This document shows positions 50,045 through 57,308 of a stretch of 64,000 bases of DNA, piece after piece. The DNA is taken from the IMG/VR virus record IMGVR_UViG_3300042905_005483, positions 37,536-101,535 of that record; one strand, written 5' to 3'. The translations under genes and the position numbers were made by a program. The stretch is from a virus. Under the pieces are notes generated by a model. It was not told the DNA's origin. It ran no database searches and worked only from the letters and a program-made list of their open reading frames with translations. Each line of letters opens with the position of its first letter. Within the stretch, counting starts at the first letter, position 1.

Positions 50045-50050
50045 ATTTTA
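50045..50050 (-). promoter_or_regulatory. Extended -10 promoter candidate for lysis region
   Basis: TGTTAAAATA on the minus strand is a TGn extended -10 (TAAAAT at 50045-50050). The same ten bases occur before phoH near 57252. It lies directly after the terminator at 50056-50074, a sensible terminator-promoter arrangement. The -35 is weak (TTATCG at 17 bases). Confidence 0.4.
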
Positions 50051-50055
50051 ACAGT

Positions 50056-50074
50056 TTTATCGCGCAGCGATAAA
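50056..50074 (-). terminator. Hairpin terminator after GDPD-like gene
   Basis: TTTATCGC (50056-50063) and GCGATAAA (50067-50074) form an eight-base stem with a three-base loop in the 144-base gap. On the minus strand the stem itself ends in AAA and is followed by ACTGTT. It separates the actin-like/GDPD-like unit from the lysis genes. Confidence 0.55.
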
Positions 50075-50129
50075 CCCGAATAAAACCGCTTTTGCCGGCC
50101 AAGTTGTCAACGAACGCAGACCACTACGC

Positions 50130-50597
50130 TTAGATATACTGCGCGGGTTGGTCACTGCATAGGCCGGCTGGCTCACAATTCTCAAGCCAGTCCGGCGGGG
50201 CGGTTTCAGGCAAATAGGCAATTCCGCGGTCTGTCAGCGCGTGTGGCGTCGGCGTCCAGATAAAATGCGCGCTCGTCAGCGTAGGCTGCTCTCCAGAAAA
50301 CATAAAGCAGTGCGCATTAATATTGCACAGCGCGTCTAACGTTTCAGGATTTGTTGCGCACGCCCACACACGCTGCCGAGAAAAAAAGGACGGCGGGACA
50401 GGCGTAAAAGAGTGCCCGTTAATCTCTGCGTGGGGCAATAAAAATGCGCCGTTGTGGAAAACCACTTCGACGCATACGTGCCAGCCCGCTTTTAAAGTTT
50501 GTTCGACAAATTTTGGTGAATTCTGCAGCTCGTCGGGTCCGTTAATGTTTCCGTATCGCGCAATGATAATTCCTTCAAACTTAGCCCGTCGCCGCAT
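50130..50597 (-). CDS. Degenerate GDPD/PLC-like TIM-barrel protein, 155 aa
   Basis: The sequence follows glycerophosphodiester phosphodiesterase-like proteins found with polysaccharide genes: IIIARYGNINGPDELQNSP, GWHVCVEVVFHNGAFLLPH, then TLTSAHFIWTPTPHALTDRG. The expected catalytic HRGN is ARYGN, E-x-D is V-E-V, and HD is PH, so the active site appears lost. It may bind a phosphodiester or sugar ligand without catalysis. AGAAGGTG precedes ATG 50597. It is downstream of the actin-like gene and before a terminator. The family call is by eye. Confidence 0.5.
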   Translation of the reverse strand: MRRRAKFEGIIIARYGNINGPDELQNSPKFVEQTLKAGWHVCVEVVFHNGAFLLPHAEINGHSFTPVPPSFFSRQRVWACATNPETLDALCNINAHCFMFSGEQPTLTSAHFIWTPTPHALTDRGIAYLPETAPPDWLENCEPAGLCSDQPAQYI

Positions 50598-50663
50598 ATG
50601 TTCACCTTCTGCGTTCGTGCAAAGGTGCCATGGTACACCGCGGTCAGAATCGCGTCTAGCGCG

Positions 50664-51698
50664 TCAAAGAACTTTTGCGGCGATTAGACAGCCGCGAGCA
50701 ACAGCGTGCAGCGGGTCTTTGGCGTGACGCACTTCGCTGACTGGGAGCGGAAACTCATTGTCAGCAAGTTTCTTCTGAAACAGCGCAACAAAACCCGCCG
50801 CCTGTGATGTTCCGCCGGCAATGACAACCGGCAGCGGATTCTTGAACTTCGGCAACAGCTTGTGGCCCGTCATAGCAGCGGCAAGATTCTTTGTTGTGTA
50901 ATCGATCAGGCGCTCGTAGTAGCTCGACACAGCCGCCAAAATTGGATTGTCATTCTGTTCGCCAATCACAAACTCGCCGTTCTCTTTTTCAGCCTGCACC
51001 ACGCTATCTGGTTCGCCAACGGCTACAGCGGTCATGCGATCAATCCAGTCGCCGGACTTTGTGGTGCTGAACATCACCGTAGGCTCGCCGTTGAGCATAA
51101 CGCAGCAGTTCACCATGCCGGCGCCACAGGAAAGCGCTACGCCGGTGTAATCGTCGCTCTCTAGCTCCGAGTAGCACAGCGCTTCGGCCTCATTGATGGC
51201 TCGCGCGCTGTAGCCGCATTCAGCCAAAATAGTCCGGACCACGTCTTCGTGGTAGCCGACGTCAAAGTCGTCGTCGTCTTGGTCTACAGGCTGCGCTGGA
51301 ATGCAGAACACGAGCTTCTCATTTGGCTCGTCGGCCTTGCCACAAACTTGTTTCAGAATGTAGGCGAGTACGCGCTTCGCTTCTTTTTCTTTGCTCGACA
51401 CGACGCCGCGGTACATCGGACGCTTGGCGGAGTCGTTGCGCTCGACAGCTTTCTCAATAGCGTCTTGGCCCAGAATGATAAACGTGCCGTCGGCGTCTTT
51501 GACAAAGACTTTGCCCTGCAGGCCCTTTTCGATCATTTTCGTGGCTACAGGGGTCGTAGGCTTAATGACGTAGAACGCGTCCCGGAACTCTTTGTACTGA
51601 ACGTAGTCAAACGTCTCGTCACCCGTGAAACTCGCGGGGGCAGAAGAGTTCGCGGCAAGAACAATAAACGAGGTACCGACGTCGAGTCCTTTGGCCAT
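50664..51698 (-). CDS. Actin-like ATPase (ParM/MreB/Hsp70 fold)
   Basis: Actin-fold nucleotide motifs occur in order: phosphate-1 GLDVGTSFIVLA (residues 4-15), connect-1 region EAEALCYSEL, phosphate-2 VALSCGAGMVNCCVML, and adenosine motif VVIAGGTSQAAGF near 300. Length (344 aa) suits ParM-type or phage actin homologues, which polymerise to position DNA or replication compartments. AAAGGG precedes ATG. A small membrane protein is immediately upstream (two bases apart) and might anchor it. No tubulin-like PhuZ is in the window. The function in DNA positioning is inferred. Confidence 0.75.
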   Translation of the reverse strand: MAKGLDVGTSFIVLAANSSAPASFTGDETFDYVQYKEFRDAFYVIKPTTPVATKMIEKGLQGKVFVKDADGTFIILGQDAIEKAVERNDSAKRPMYRGVVSSKEKEAKRVLAYILKQVCGKADEPNEKLVFCIPAQPVDQDDDDFDVGYHEDVVRTILAECGYSARAINEAEALCYSELESDDYTGVALSCGAGMVNCCVMLNGEPTVMFSTTKSGDWIDRMTAVAVGEPDSVVQAEKENGEFVIGEQNDNPILAAVSSYYERLIDYTTKNLAAAMTGHKLLPKFKNPLPVVIAGGTSQAAGFVALFQKKLADNEFPLPVSEVRHAKDPLHAVARGCLIAAKVL

Positions 51699-51699
51699 G

Positions 51700-52050
51700 T
51701 CATTTACCCTTTAGTTGCGAGAGCCGAGATACCGATTTATTGATCGTGTCTTCGGTCGTCGTGGTTGTGCCCAGCTCAGCCGGCGAGACGCGTTCAAGTC
51801 CTTTGGTGCTTATTTCTGTGACGACCTTGCTGGTATCGATATCAATCTTGGCTGTTTTAATAACTTCAGCCGGCGCAGCGGCCCGATTTTTCGTAAAAAA
51901 TCCCGGCTGCCGCATTTCCGGCTGAAGGTTGTTTGCAGACGAGTTATACAGATGCCGACCAATACCGTCGAGGCGCGCAATCGTGTATCCGATAAGTACG
52001 CCTGCAAACCACGCGGCGACAACTACAGTTAATAAATTGACGCCAATCAT
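51700..52050 (-). CDS. Single-span membrane protein paired with actin-like ATPase
   Basis: ATG 52050 (MIGVNLLTVVVAAWF) is chosen because the longer frame would overlap the gene upstream. Residues 4-26 span the membrane, and the rest is polar and helical with Lys/Thr-rich segments (VVTEISTKGLERVSPAEL). It ends two bases before the actin-like ATG. It may tether filaments. No family is recognised. Confidence 0.55.
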   Translation of the reverse strand: MIGVNLLTVVVAAWFAGVLIGYTIARLDGIGRHLYNSSANNLQPEMRQPGFFTKNRAAAPAEVIKTAKIDIDTSKVVTEISTKGLERVSPAELGTTTTTEDTINKSVSRLSQLKGK

Positions 52051-52063
52051 AGTATACCACAGC

Positions 52064-52321
52064 TTAAATATCGGTAAGGGGCTCGGGGTTGCGCTCTTCG
52101 TTATAGCGAAGTATTTCCTGCGCGTCGAACACATCTGGCGCGCATTTGGCTGCGGCGTGAATATCGTACGGCTGCGGATAGTGCCGAAGTAGCGCTAACG
52201 CCTCTTGCCGAACAACCTTGGGAATTCTCTTGAAGCCGTCTTTATTGTACGGACTGATTAAGCGCACAAGAAAGTCATGCACGTTAACGACCGACCGGGT
52301 GCGCTCATAGGGCAGTGTCAT
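52064..52321 (-). CDS. Small soluble protein, 85 aa
   Basis: ATG 52321 overlaps the HAD gene stop (ATGA); a TTG start three codons earlier is less likely. The product is helical and basic ([54 protein letters not shown]). No motif is recognised. Coupling suggests a function linked to the HAD phosphatase. Confidence 0.55.
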   Translation of the reverse strand: MTLPYERTRSVVNVHDFLVRLISPYNKDGFKRIPKVVRQEALALLRHYPQPYDIHAAAKCAPDVFDAQEILRYNEERNPEPLTDI

Positions 52322-52728
52322 GGTGTCCAAACCTTACTAGGGTCTACGTTACCTTTAGTGAACACAGGAAGAGTCTCGCATACCGGAAACATATCTTCAA
52401 GCCGCTCAAAGACGGCCTTGTCTGCCGCGCCAATACCCTCGGGCATGTCGTCGATCCAGATATCTATTTTGTAGCCCAGCGCCAGCGTGCGGTCGCGTTT
52501 GGGAGAATGATTGCAGAAAATCACGTCGTGCAGCAGGCTGTACGTCTTCTCGCCAAAGACAGAGAACAGCTCGCGCCGGGTAAAGGCGCTCTCCGTCCGG
52601 CCGGTCACGCAAAGAACTTTGTGCCCGCGTCGAACAGCGTGCCGGATAAAAAATCGCCAGAATTCGACGTCACTGGTAAACGTGCGGTCGAAGTCTATGG
52701 CAATCGTCGTATGCCGAAACGGCGTCAT
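52318..52728 (-). CDS. HAD-superfamily phosphatase, 136 aa
   Basis: ATG 52728 ([14 protein letters not shown]) was chosen over a distal start that overlaps the upstream gene. Motif I is AIDFDRTF (D-x-D-x-T), motif II is VLCVTGR, and IWIDDMPEG supplies the motif IV acids. Length suits small phage HAD phosphatases acting on nucleotides or polynucleotide 3' ends. The substrate cannot be inferred. Neighbours are small membrane and unknown proteins. Confidence 0.75.
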   Translation of the reverse strand: MTPFRHTTIAIDFDRTFTSDVEFWRFFIRHAVRRGHKVLCVTGRTESAFTRRELFSVFGEKTYSLLHDVIFCNHSPKRDRTLALGYKIDIWIDDMPEGIGAADKAVFERLEDMFPVCETLPVFTKGNVDPSKVWTP

Positions 52729-52733
52729 GCCCG

Positions 52734-52985
52734 TTACTTGCTCATGTATTTTACGGCGACGTACGTGCCGATAAACGCTCCGCACGCGAGCGGAATAAGG
52801 TAGATCGGGTTGTGTAGATAGCTCATGACGCCATACGCACCAACGCTGTACATAACGGCGCTGATTCCACTGGCTGCAAGCGGCCGCTGCTTGCTGACGC
52901 AAATTACGTATAAGGCGTACAAGATGTCAAACAGCACGTACACAAAGAATACGGTAATCGCGCGGAGCCAGCTAAAGTCTTCCAT
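52734..52985 (-). CDS. Small polytopic membrane protein, 83 aa
   Basis: Two to three hydrophobic segments cover most of the protein ([52 protein letters not shown]). It ends with a basic MSK. It has no extramembrane domain. Function unknown. It is packed between the HAD gene and a small soluble gene. Confidence 0.6.
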   Translation of the reverse strand: MEDFSWLRAITVFFVYVLFDILYALYVICVSKQRPLAASGISAVMYSVGAYGVMSYLHNPIYLIPLACGAFIGTYVAVKYMSK

Positions 52986-52988
52986 GCG

Positions 52989-53231
52989 TCACTCGCGGGT
53001 GTACTTCTGCATCTCGGGCGAGTATTCGTCGAGCTGGAAGACCGCCTTAAAGATGTCAAACAGCTTTTCAGAGCGCAGCGTCACCATAACGCTCAGACCA
53101 AGCAGCGCGTTAGAAAGCTCGTCTGCTGAAAACTCTTCTCTTTCGAGCACCGCGCCTGCTAGCAATACAAGGTCGTCTGACACAGCCGTCAGGTTCGTGA
53201 TTTCGTTTTCTAAGTCAAAACGGTCTGGCAT
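52989..53231 (-). CDS. Small helical protein, 80 aa
   Basis: ATG 53231 (MPDRFDLENEITN) has AAGGA upstream; the longer frame overlaps a membrane-protein gene. Three helices are likely (LENEITNLTAVSDDLVLLAG; FSADELSNALLGLSVMVTL; SEKLFDIFKAVFQLDEY). There is no catalytic motif. It resembles small acidic phage regulators in size only. Confidence 0.6.
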   Translation of the reverse strand: MPDRFDLENEITNLTAVSDDLVLLAGAVLEREEFSADELSNALLGLSVMVTLRSEKLFDIFKAVFQLDEYSPEMQKYTRE

Positions 53232-53247
53232 GGCTTTGTCCTTGTTG

Positions 53248-53598
53248 TTAAAAGTCACGGTAATTACCTTCAAACAGCCGGCCGCGGGTGAGAACAAAAG
53301 CGAACGTGGTCATGCAGCCGAAAATAGCTGCGACAACGCCTACGACCATTCCCGCATATTTAAAAACCTGCAAAAGCTGCTGCCAACTGTCGAACGTCCA
53401 CAAATATGACAGCCCAAACCAAAGTACGCAACTCAAAAACCACCACGTGAGCAACAGCGCAGAAATACGCGCGCGTCGAGAATCAAGTTTTTCTGTCACG
53501 TTTTCTTCTTCAACAGCGATCGCGCGTACTCTCGGGTCAGTAGACCAGCTAAGGGCTGACAGGCGTGTTCCGGCAGTCCAACGATTTTCAGGCGACAT
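53248..53598 (-). CDS. Two-span membrane protein, 116 aa
   Basis: ATG 53598 (MSPENRWTAG) has GGAGA upstream and follows the previous stop by two bases. Residues 45-70 (SALLLTWWFLSCVLWFGLSY) and 82-108 (YAGMVVGVVAAIFGCMTTFA) are transmembrane, with a soluble N-terminus. The family is unknown. It is one of a run of tiny membrane proteins. Confidence 0.6.
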   Translation of the reverse strand: MSPENRWTAGTRLSALSWSTDPRVRAIAVEEENVTEKLDSRRARISALLLTWWFLSCVLWFGLSYLWTFDSWQQLLQVFKYAGMVVGVVAAIFGCMTTFAFVLTRGRLFEGNYRDF

Positions 53599-53600
53599 GT

Positions 53601-53750
53601 TTAACGTCTCCTGCGCCCAACTCGCCACAGGTCGAGACACAATACCGTAATTACGACAACCACAAGCCCACAGCACAATGCAATCGCGGTTGCAATGGCC
53701 ACGGGGACAGTCATGTTTGTAGCCCCAAAGAATTTGTCGTGAAGGTCCAT
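53601..53750 (-). CDS. Tiny membrane protein, 49 aa
   Basis: The frame MDLHDKFFGATNMTVPVAI continues with a 20-residue hydrophobic span (AIALCCGLVVVVITVLCL) and a basic tail (WRVGRRRR), stopping just before the next ATG (TAAACATG). It begins three bases after the tRNA, or at a second ATG (53714) that has GGGG nearby. A single N-out anchor with positive-inside tail is typical of phage micro-membrane proteins. Confidence 0.5.
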   Translation of the reverse strand: MDLHDKFFGATNMTVPVAIATAIALCCGLVVVVITVLCLDLWRVGRRRR

Positions 53751-53752
53751 AG

Positions 53753-53824
53753 CTGCCCGAGTAGGATTCGAACCTACAACCTACAAATTAACAGTTTGCC
53801 GCACTACCGTTGTGCTATCGGGCA
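53753..53824 (-). tRNA. tRNA-Asn (anticodon GTT)
   Basis: A complete cloverleaf is readable on the minus strand: acceptor TGCCCGA/TCGGGCA, D-arm GCAC/GTGC, anticodon stem GCAAA/TTTGT with loop CTGTTAA (anticodon GTT), and T-arm GTAGG-TTCGAAT-CCTAC. The discriminator is G, and CCA is not encoded, so the end must be added by nucleotidyltransferase. It lies between the ferritin-like gene and small membrane proteins. Confidence 0.95.
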
Positions 53825-53829
53825 TTGTT

Positions 53830-54315
53830 TTATTCCTTGGCGGTCGACGTGTTGAGCGCCCGGAAAGCGTGTGCCAGAGTATCGCCTAAAATCTGCCGAA
53901 TACGTTCACAGTCTTCGTAGCTATCTTGCAGCTGATCTTCGTAAAAAATACGAAGGTACGTCGCTTCAACGGGATTGTTGATCATCAGGGCGTCAAGTTG
54001 TGCGAGCCGCGTGGCGTAGTTCTTGATAACTTCTTCTTCTAGCTTTAAAGCTTCGCCTAGTGCCGTTTCAGTATTCCGACACAGCGGAAACTGTTTGCCG
54101 CTGGAATTTGGCAGATTAAAGTGCAGCCCAAACAGCCGATCTAGAAACTGCTGGACATGCTGCATTTCTCCCTTAGCAGATTCCGAGAAAAACTCTCGAT
54201 ATTCGGCGGCGTGGATGCCGATTACAGACGACGCGTGATAAAGATAGAACTGCAGATGCGTCCACTCGTTCTGTAGGTCCGCGTTCATTAATTGCAAAAA
54301 GTCGCTGAGCGTCAT
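53830..54315 (-). CDS. Ferritin-like (four-helix, diiron type) protein, 161 aa
   Basis: The four-helix pattern with iron ligands is visible: helix 1 Glu17 (LQNEWTHLQFYLYHAS), helix 2 E50-x2-H53 (KGEMQHVQQFLDRLFG), helix 3 Glu93-95 (KLEEEVIKNYATRL), helix 4 E126-x-x-x-x-D131 (IFYEDQLQDSYEDCERI). The order ExxH...Ex6Y...E matches ferritin-like or bacterioferritin proteins storing or oxidising iron. Length suits the family. AAGGAC precedes ATG. Phage ferritins are uncommon. The protein might protect DNA or act in virion assembly; iron role is inferred from ligands. Confidence 0.7.
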   Translation of the reverse strand: MTLSDFLQLMNADLQNEWTHLQFYLYHASSVIGIHAAEYREFFSESAKGEMQHVQQFLDRLFGLHFNLPNSSGKQFPLCRNTETALGEALKLEEEVIKNYATRLAQLDALMINNPVEATYLRIFYEDQLQDSYEDCERIRQILGDTLAHAFRALNTSTAKE

Positions 54316-54324
54316 GATATGTCC

Positions 54325-54912
54325 TTAAAGCGTGCTGCCGTAGATAGCCGGGCAAAACCGCTCGATACAGTGCGGCATGCGCCAGTCATTTGTAAACGAA
54401 ACCCGATGCGCGTTATACCACCACTCTTTTGTTCTCGCAACCAAACGATCGCGGTGGACGATCATCTGAGCGCCAGCTGGAAACAGAAAGTTTTCCGGTA
54501 CTGGTTCGTTGGGAAATATTTGCGGCCAGACTTCCGCAGTGCCTAAATCACACAGTCGGTGCGGGAGCGCGTTCCATGTGGCGTCCCATGTCGGGCCGAG
54601 CCAGCCGAGCTTCTCTTTTTTTGCAATAACCGATTGGGCACGCGGAATAGGGTCAGCGCAGTGGTCAAACGGACGGCCCTGTAAATAAATGGTGTAGTCA
54701 GCGTGCGTGGTCGTCAAGTTATGCCACAAAAACGTTTCCAGATCGCGGCCGATGTTGGGGCGCGGAATTGTGATAATAGCGCGCTTTAGCGGGCCATTCT
54801 GTAATGCTGGCGTGCCGCCTTTGTCATATACAAAGATGCGCCACTCGTCTGGGATTGTGGCCAGCCAGTCTAGCGGCTCTGAATACCGCGCCACCACAAC
54901 ATCGACAATCAT
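54325..54912 (-). CDS. DUF3431-like glycan-associated protein, 195 aa
   Basis: The layout VVVARYSEPLDWL, then RIFVYDKGG, NIGRDLETFLWHNLTTTH, YTIYLQGRPFDHC is that of DUF3431-type proteins, which look like nucleotide-sugar transferases lacking a clear metal motif. It overlaps the GT4 gene as ATGA, so the two are co-translated. Surface glycan modification or decoy synthesis is inferred. Confidence in the family is moderate. Confidence 0.6.
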   Translation of the reverse strand: MIVDVVVARYSEPLDWLATIPDEWRIFVYDKGGTPALQNGPLKRAIITIPRPNIGRDLETFLWHNLTTTHADYTIYLQGRPFDHCADPIPRAQSVIAKKEKLGWLGPTWDATWNALPHRLCDLGTAEVWPQIFPNEPVPENFLFPAGAQMIVHRDRLVARTKEWWYNAHRVSFTNDWRMPHCIERFCPAIYGSTL

Positions 54913-55853
54913 GCGAATAACCCGTCAAGGTATTCAAGCCATGTCGGTTTTAATACGGCCCAATCGAAGTTTCTGCTGGTTTCTACGGCCGCAAAGTGCA
55001 TCTTAGCATACAGCGTGTGGTCGGCCTGAAGGGCCTGAATAACTTCTACCGCTTGCTCTAAGAACGCGTTTTCGTCGTACGGCAGCACACCGCCGCCGCC
55101 AAACTCAGCCAGCTCGTCAAACACGCCCGCTGCGGTGCCTAAGACCGGCACGCCGGACGCTAACGCCTCAAACGCCGTGCACGGTTGGCCCTCCTGCAGC
55201 GAACAAAACATCAGCAGGTCGATGTCTCGATACATCTGGCTGGTGGCCAAATAATGAATGTCTTTCTGGAACTGCGGCGCGTATAACGTCATGCCGGTCT
55301 TTTCAGCCGCGGCGATCGCAAGCCGGCCACGTTTGCTGTCAAAGTCGCGGTGATCAAACCGCTCTAGACGGCCAAAATAACCTAAACGTTTTACTTCAGT
55401 CGACATCGGCCTGACATATTCGCGCGTGTGCAAGCCCATTGGCAGAATTGTCGGCAGCCGTGATACGCCATACGCAATCGAGGTCGTCAGCAGCTTCTTG
55501 CCCACGACAGCAAAACCGCGCAGGTCTGCAAAATGCTTTGGCGATCCGACGTAGCCGTTGAGTTGGTCAGCGCGTGCCTTCTCAATCGGGCTGGATATGT
55601 CGAAGTCGTGGTGGGCGAGCCCGACCAGTTTTTCGTTGGGCACGCCGTACGAGCTGTGCAGCGCAAAAGCACCCGCTGGCGTAGACCAGAACAAGTCGTA
55701 CTTGTCGATCAGGTACTTGAACGTCTCAGCTGTGTAGACCTTCGACCAGCACATGAGGTCGCAGTCATATTCGGGGTACAGGCATTTACGCAGCGAGTTG
55801 TGGATATTGCCAAATGCCCATTCCGAATCAACAAAAAACAGAATCCGGCGCAC
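54909..55853 (-). CDS. GT4-type glycosyltransferase (GT-B fold), 314 aa
   Basis: GTG start with AGGAG upstream. The C-terminal domain has the GT4 donor-site pattern LMFCSLQEGQPCTAFEALAS then GVPVLGT, giving the E-x7-E spacing typical of retaining GT-B enzymes, plus RLGYFGRLERFD before it. The N-terminal acceptor domain is shorter than usual. It is coupled to the DUF3431-like gene, and a third GT (57309) is nearby. Likely acts on DNA-sugar, virion glycan or host surface; the target is unknown. Confidence 0.75.
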   Translation of the reverse strand: MRRILFFVDSEWAFGNIHNSLRKCLYPEYDCDLMCWSKVYTAETFKYLIDKYDLFWSTPAGAFALHSSYGVPNEKLVGLAHHDFDISSPIEKARADQLNGYVGSPKHFADLRGFAVVGKKLLTTSIAYGVSRLPTILPMGLHTREYVRPMSTEVKRLGYFGRLERFDHRDFDSKRGRLAIAAAEKTGMTLYAPQFQKDIHYLATSQMYRDIDLLMFCSLQEGQPCTAFEALASGVPVLGTAAGVFDELAEFGGGGVLPYDENAFLEQAVEVIQALQADHTLYAKMHFAAVETSRNFDWAVLKPTWLEYLDGLFA

Positions 55854-55865
55854 GCGAAGCTCCTG

Positions 55866-56441
55866 TTACGTCACGTTTGTCGAAACTAAATAGCGCTCGT
55901 CAATTTTGTCGGGTGCCGGCGGGGTCCACATGTCGCCGTATGGCATATTCCAGCAGTCGGCTTTGAAACGCCAACCACGGTCTGAGCTTGGGTCAATATC
56001 GCCTTTTTTGTGAAATACTGCTTGCTCGCCAAACGCGGCTTTGGGCATAAAGCCAGCGATCCACATCTGGCTGAAATCTTTGAGAATGCTCGTAAAGCAG
56101 TAGAAGTCACACTGCTGCCGCGTGTTGTACGACGCCACAGTGCCGAGGTATTCCGGCTTGGGCGCTACTGTACGAATCTTAGTCTTGTTGTCAATCTTGC
56201 CGAAACGCAACGGATGCACGAGGTCATAGTCGTGCTTCTCGTCGTCAGGCGAGAATTCGAGGTCGTAAAACTCGCGCAGGCAGACTTCGCACACCAAGCT
56301 TGCCAGCGTTCCAGCGCCAGCAGTAATTGAGTTGCGAAGATGTGTTCGGCCAGTTTGCGCTTGAATTTCAGCGCGCATTGTCCGCTCACGTTTTTCTGCG
56401 AGCTTGATCTGCTTTGCCGCGGGAAACAGTGTTAACATCAT
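55866..56441 (-). CDS. PD-(D/E)XK-like nuclease-fold protein, 191 aa
   Basis: ATG 56441 (MMLTLFPAAK) has GGAG eight bases upstream. A helical N-terminus is followed by HDYDLVHPLRFGKIDNKTKI, which supplies D-x(n)-D-x-K of the PD-(D/E)XK core, and QQCDFYCFTSILKDF with WIAGFMPKAAF. The pattern matches small phage restriction-endonuclease-like proteins. The last 30 residues are aromatic-rich. It may degrade host DNA or repair phage DNA. Catalysis is not proven from sequence. Confidence 0.5.
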   Translation of the reverse strand: MMLTLFPAAKQIKLAEKRERTMRAEIQAQTGRTHLRNSITAGAGTLASLVCEVCLREFYDLEFSPDDEKHDYDLVHPLRFGKIDNKTKIRTVAPKPEYLGTVASYNTRQQCDFYCFTSILKDFSQMWIAGFMPKAAFGEQAVFHKKGDIDPSSDRGWRFKADCWNMPYGDMWTPPAPDKIDERYLVSTNVT

Positions 56442-56504
56442 GTGGTTGACTCCATTCAACGCACATAAATGTATCGCGGTCTAAATAAGCCGGCAACAGC
56501 GTTT

Positions 56505-57203
56505 TCAGAGTTTCTTGAGTATTTTTGATATCAATGGATGGCGCACAATGTCGGCGTTATCGAAACGGATTGTGCCGATTTCGCCCACGGACTGCAGCTT
56601 CTTCACGACATCCATTAAAGGCACGTCGCGCGAATACAGGTCACTCTGCTCTGGGTCACCAGTGATAATAAATTGCGTATTCTGCCCAAACCGGCTCAGA
56701 AAGAGCTTTAGTTGCATGTAGCTCGCGTTCTGGGCTTCGTCAAAAACGCAAATAGAGTTATCGAACGTTCTACCGCGCATATAGCACAGCGGCGCCAGCA
56801 CAATAGCTTTGTTGATGACTTCCCGCTGACCGCCGCCTCGTCCAACCATGACTTCGAGGGCGTCATACAGGGGCTGCATGTACGGGTTGACTTTTTCACC
56901 AAATGAGCCGGGGAGAAATCCCAGCTTCTCGCCCGATTCGACAATGGGGCGTGTAAGAACGATTTTCTCGCATTGGCGAGTCAGCACGGCGTTGATCGCG
57001 TATGCCATGGCCAAGAATGTCTTACCGGAGCCCGCTGCCCCGAGCAAAAACGTCACCAGCTTATCTTCCATTGTCTTCCACGCAAGATTCTGTGTTTCTG
57101 TACGTAATTCAATGTTAAGTGGTGTATAAATATTCTGTGCCTGTTTCTCCTGTTTTTGTTCTTTTCGTTGCACCCGTGCCGCCTTGCGAGAGTTGCGCGC
57201 CAT
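56505..57203 (-). CDS. phoH: PhoH-like P-loop ATPase, 232 aa
   Basis: Walker A is LLGAAGSGKT and Walker B is ICVFDEAQN, with IIVLTRP-type TRPIVES and FIITGDPEQSDL after it. This is the characteristic PhoH core used as a phage phylogenetic marker. The N-terminal 25 residues are basic. GAGGACC precedes ATG. It is probably an RNA/nucleotide-responsive ATPase; the phage role is uncertain. An extended -10 (TGTTAAAATA) lies about 50 bases upstream. Confidence 0.88.
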   Translation of the reverse strand: MARNSRKAARVQRKEQKQEKQAQNIYTPLNIELRTETQNLAWKTMEDKLVTFLLGAAGSGKTFLAMAYAINAVLTRQCEKIVLTRPIVESGEKLGFLPGSFGEKVNPYMQPLYDALEVMVGRGGGQREVINKAIVLAPLCYMRGRTFDNSICVFDEAQNASYMQLKLFLSRFGQNTQFIITGDPEQSDLYSRDVPLMDVVKKLQSVGEIGTIRFDNADIVRHPLISKILKKL

Positions 57204-57251
57204 GCGATGGTCCTCATAAGAGTGGTTAGAGACATTGACTAACCCACCGCT

Positions 57252-57257
57252 ATTTTA
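57252..57257 (-). promoter_or_regulatory. Extended -10 promoter candidate for phoH
   Basis: The 105-base divergent gap contains TGTTAAAATA on the minus strand (TAAAAT at 57252-57257), identical over ten bases to the element at 50045. For the plus gene, a GATACTATT motif near 57280 is a weak -10 candidate. The gap is the only place where strands diverge, so two promoters are expected. Confidence 0.4.
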
Positions 57258-57308
57258 ACAAACGCGCTTAACGACTAAACGATACTATTCCACACGAAAG
57301 AAAAATTC

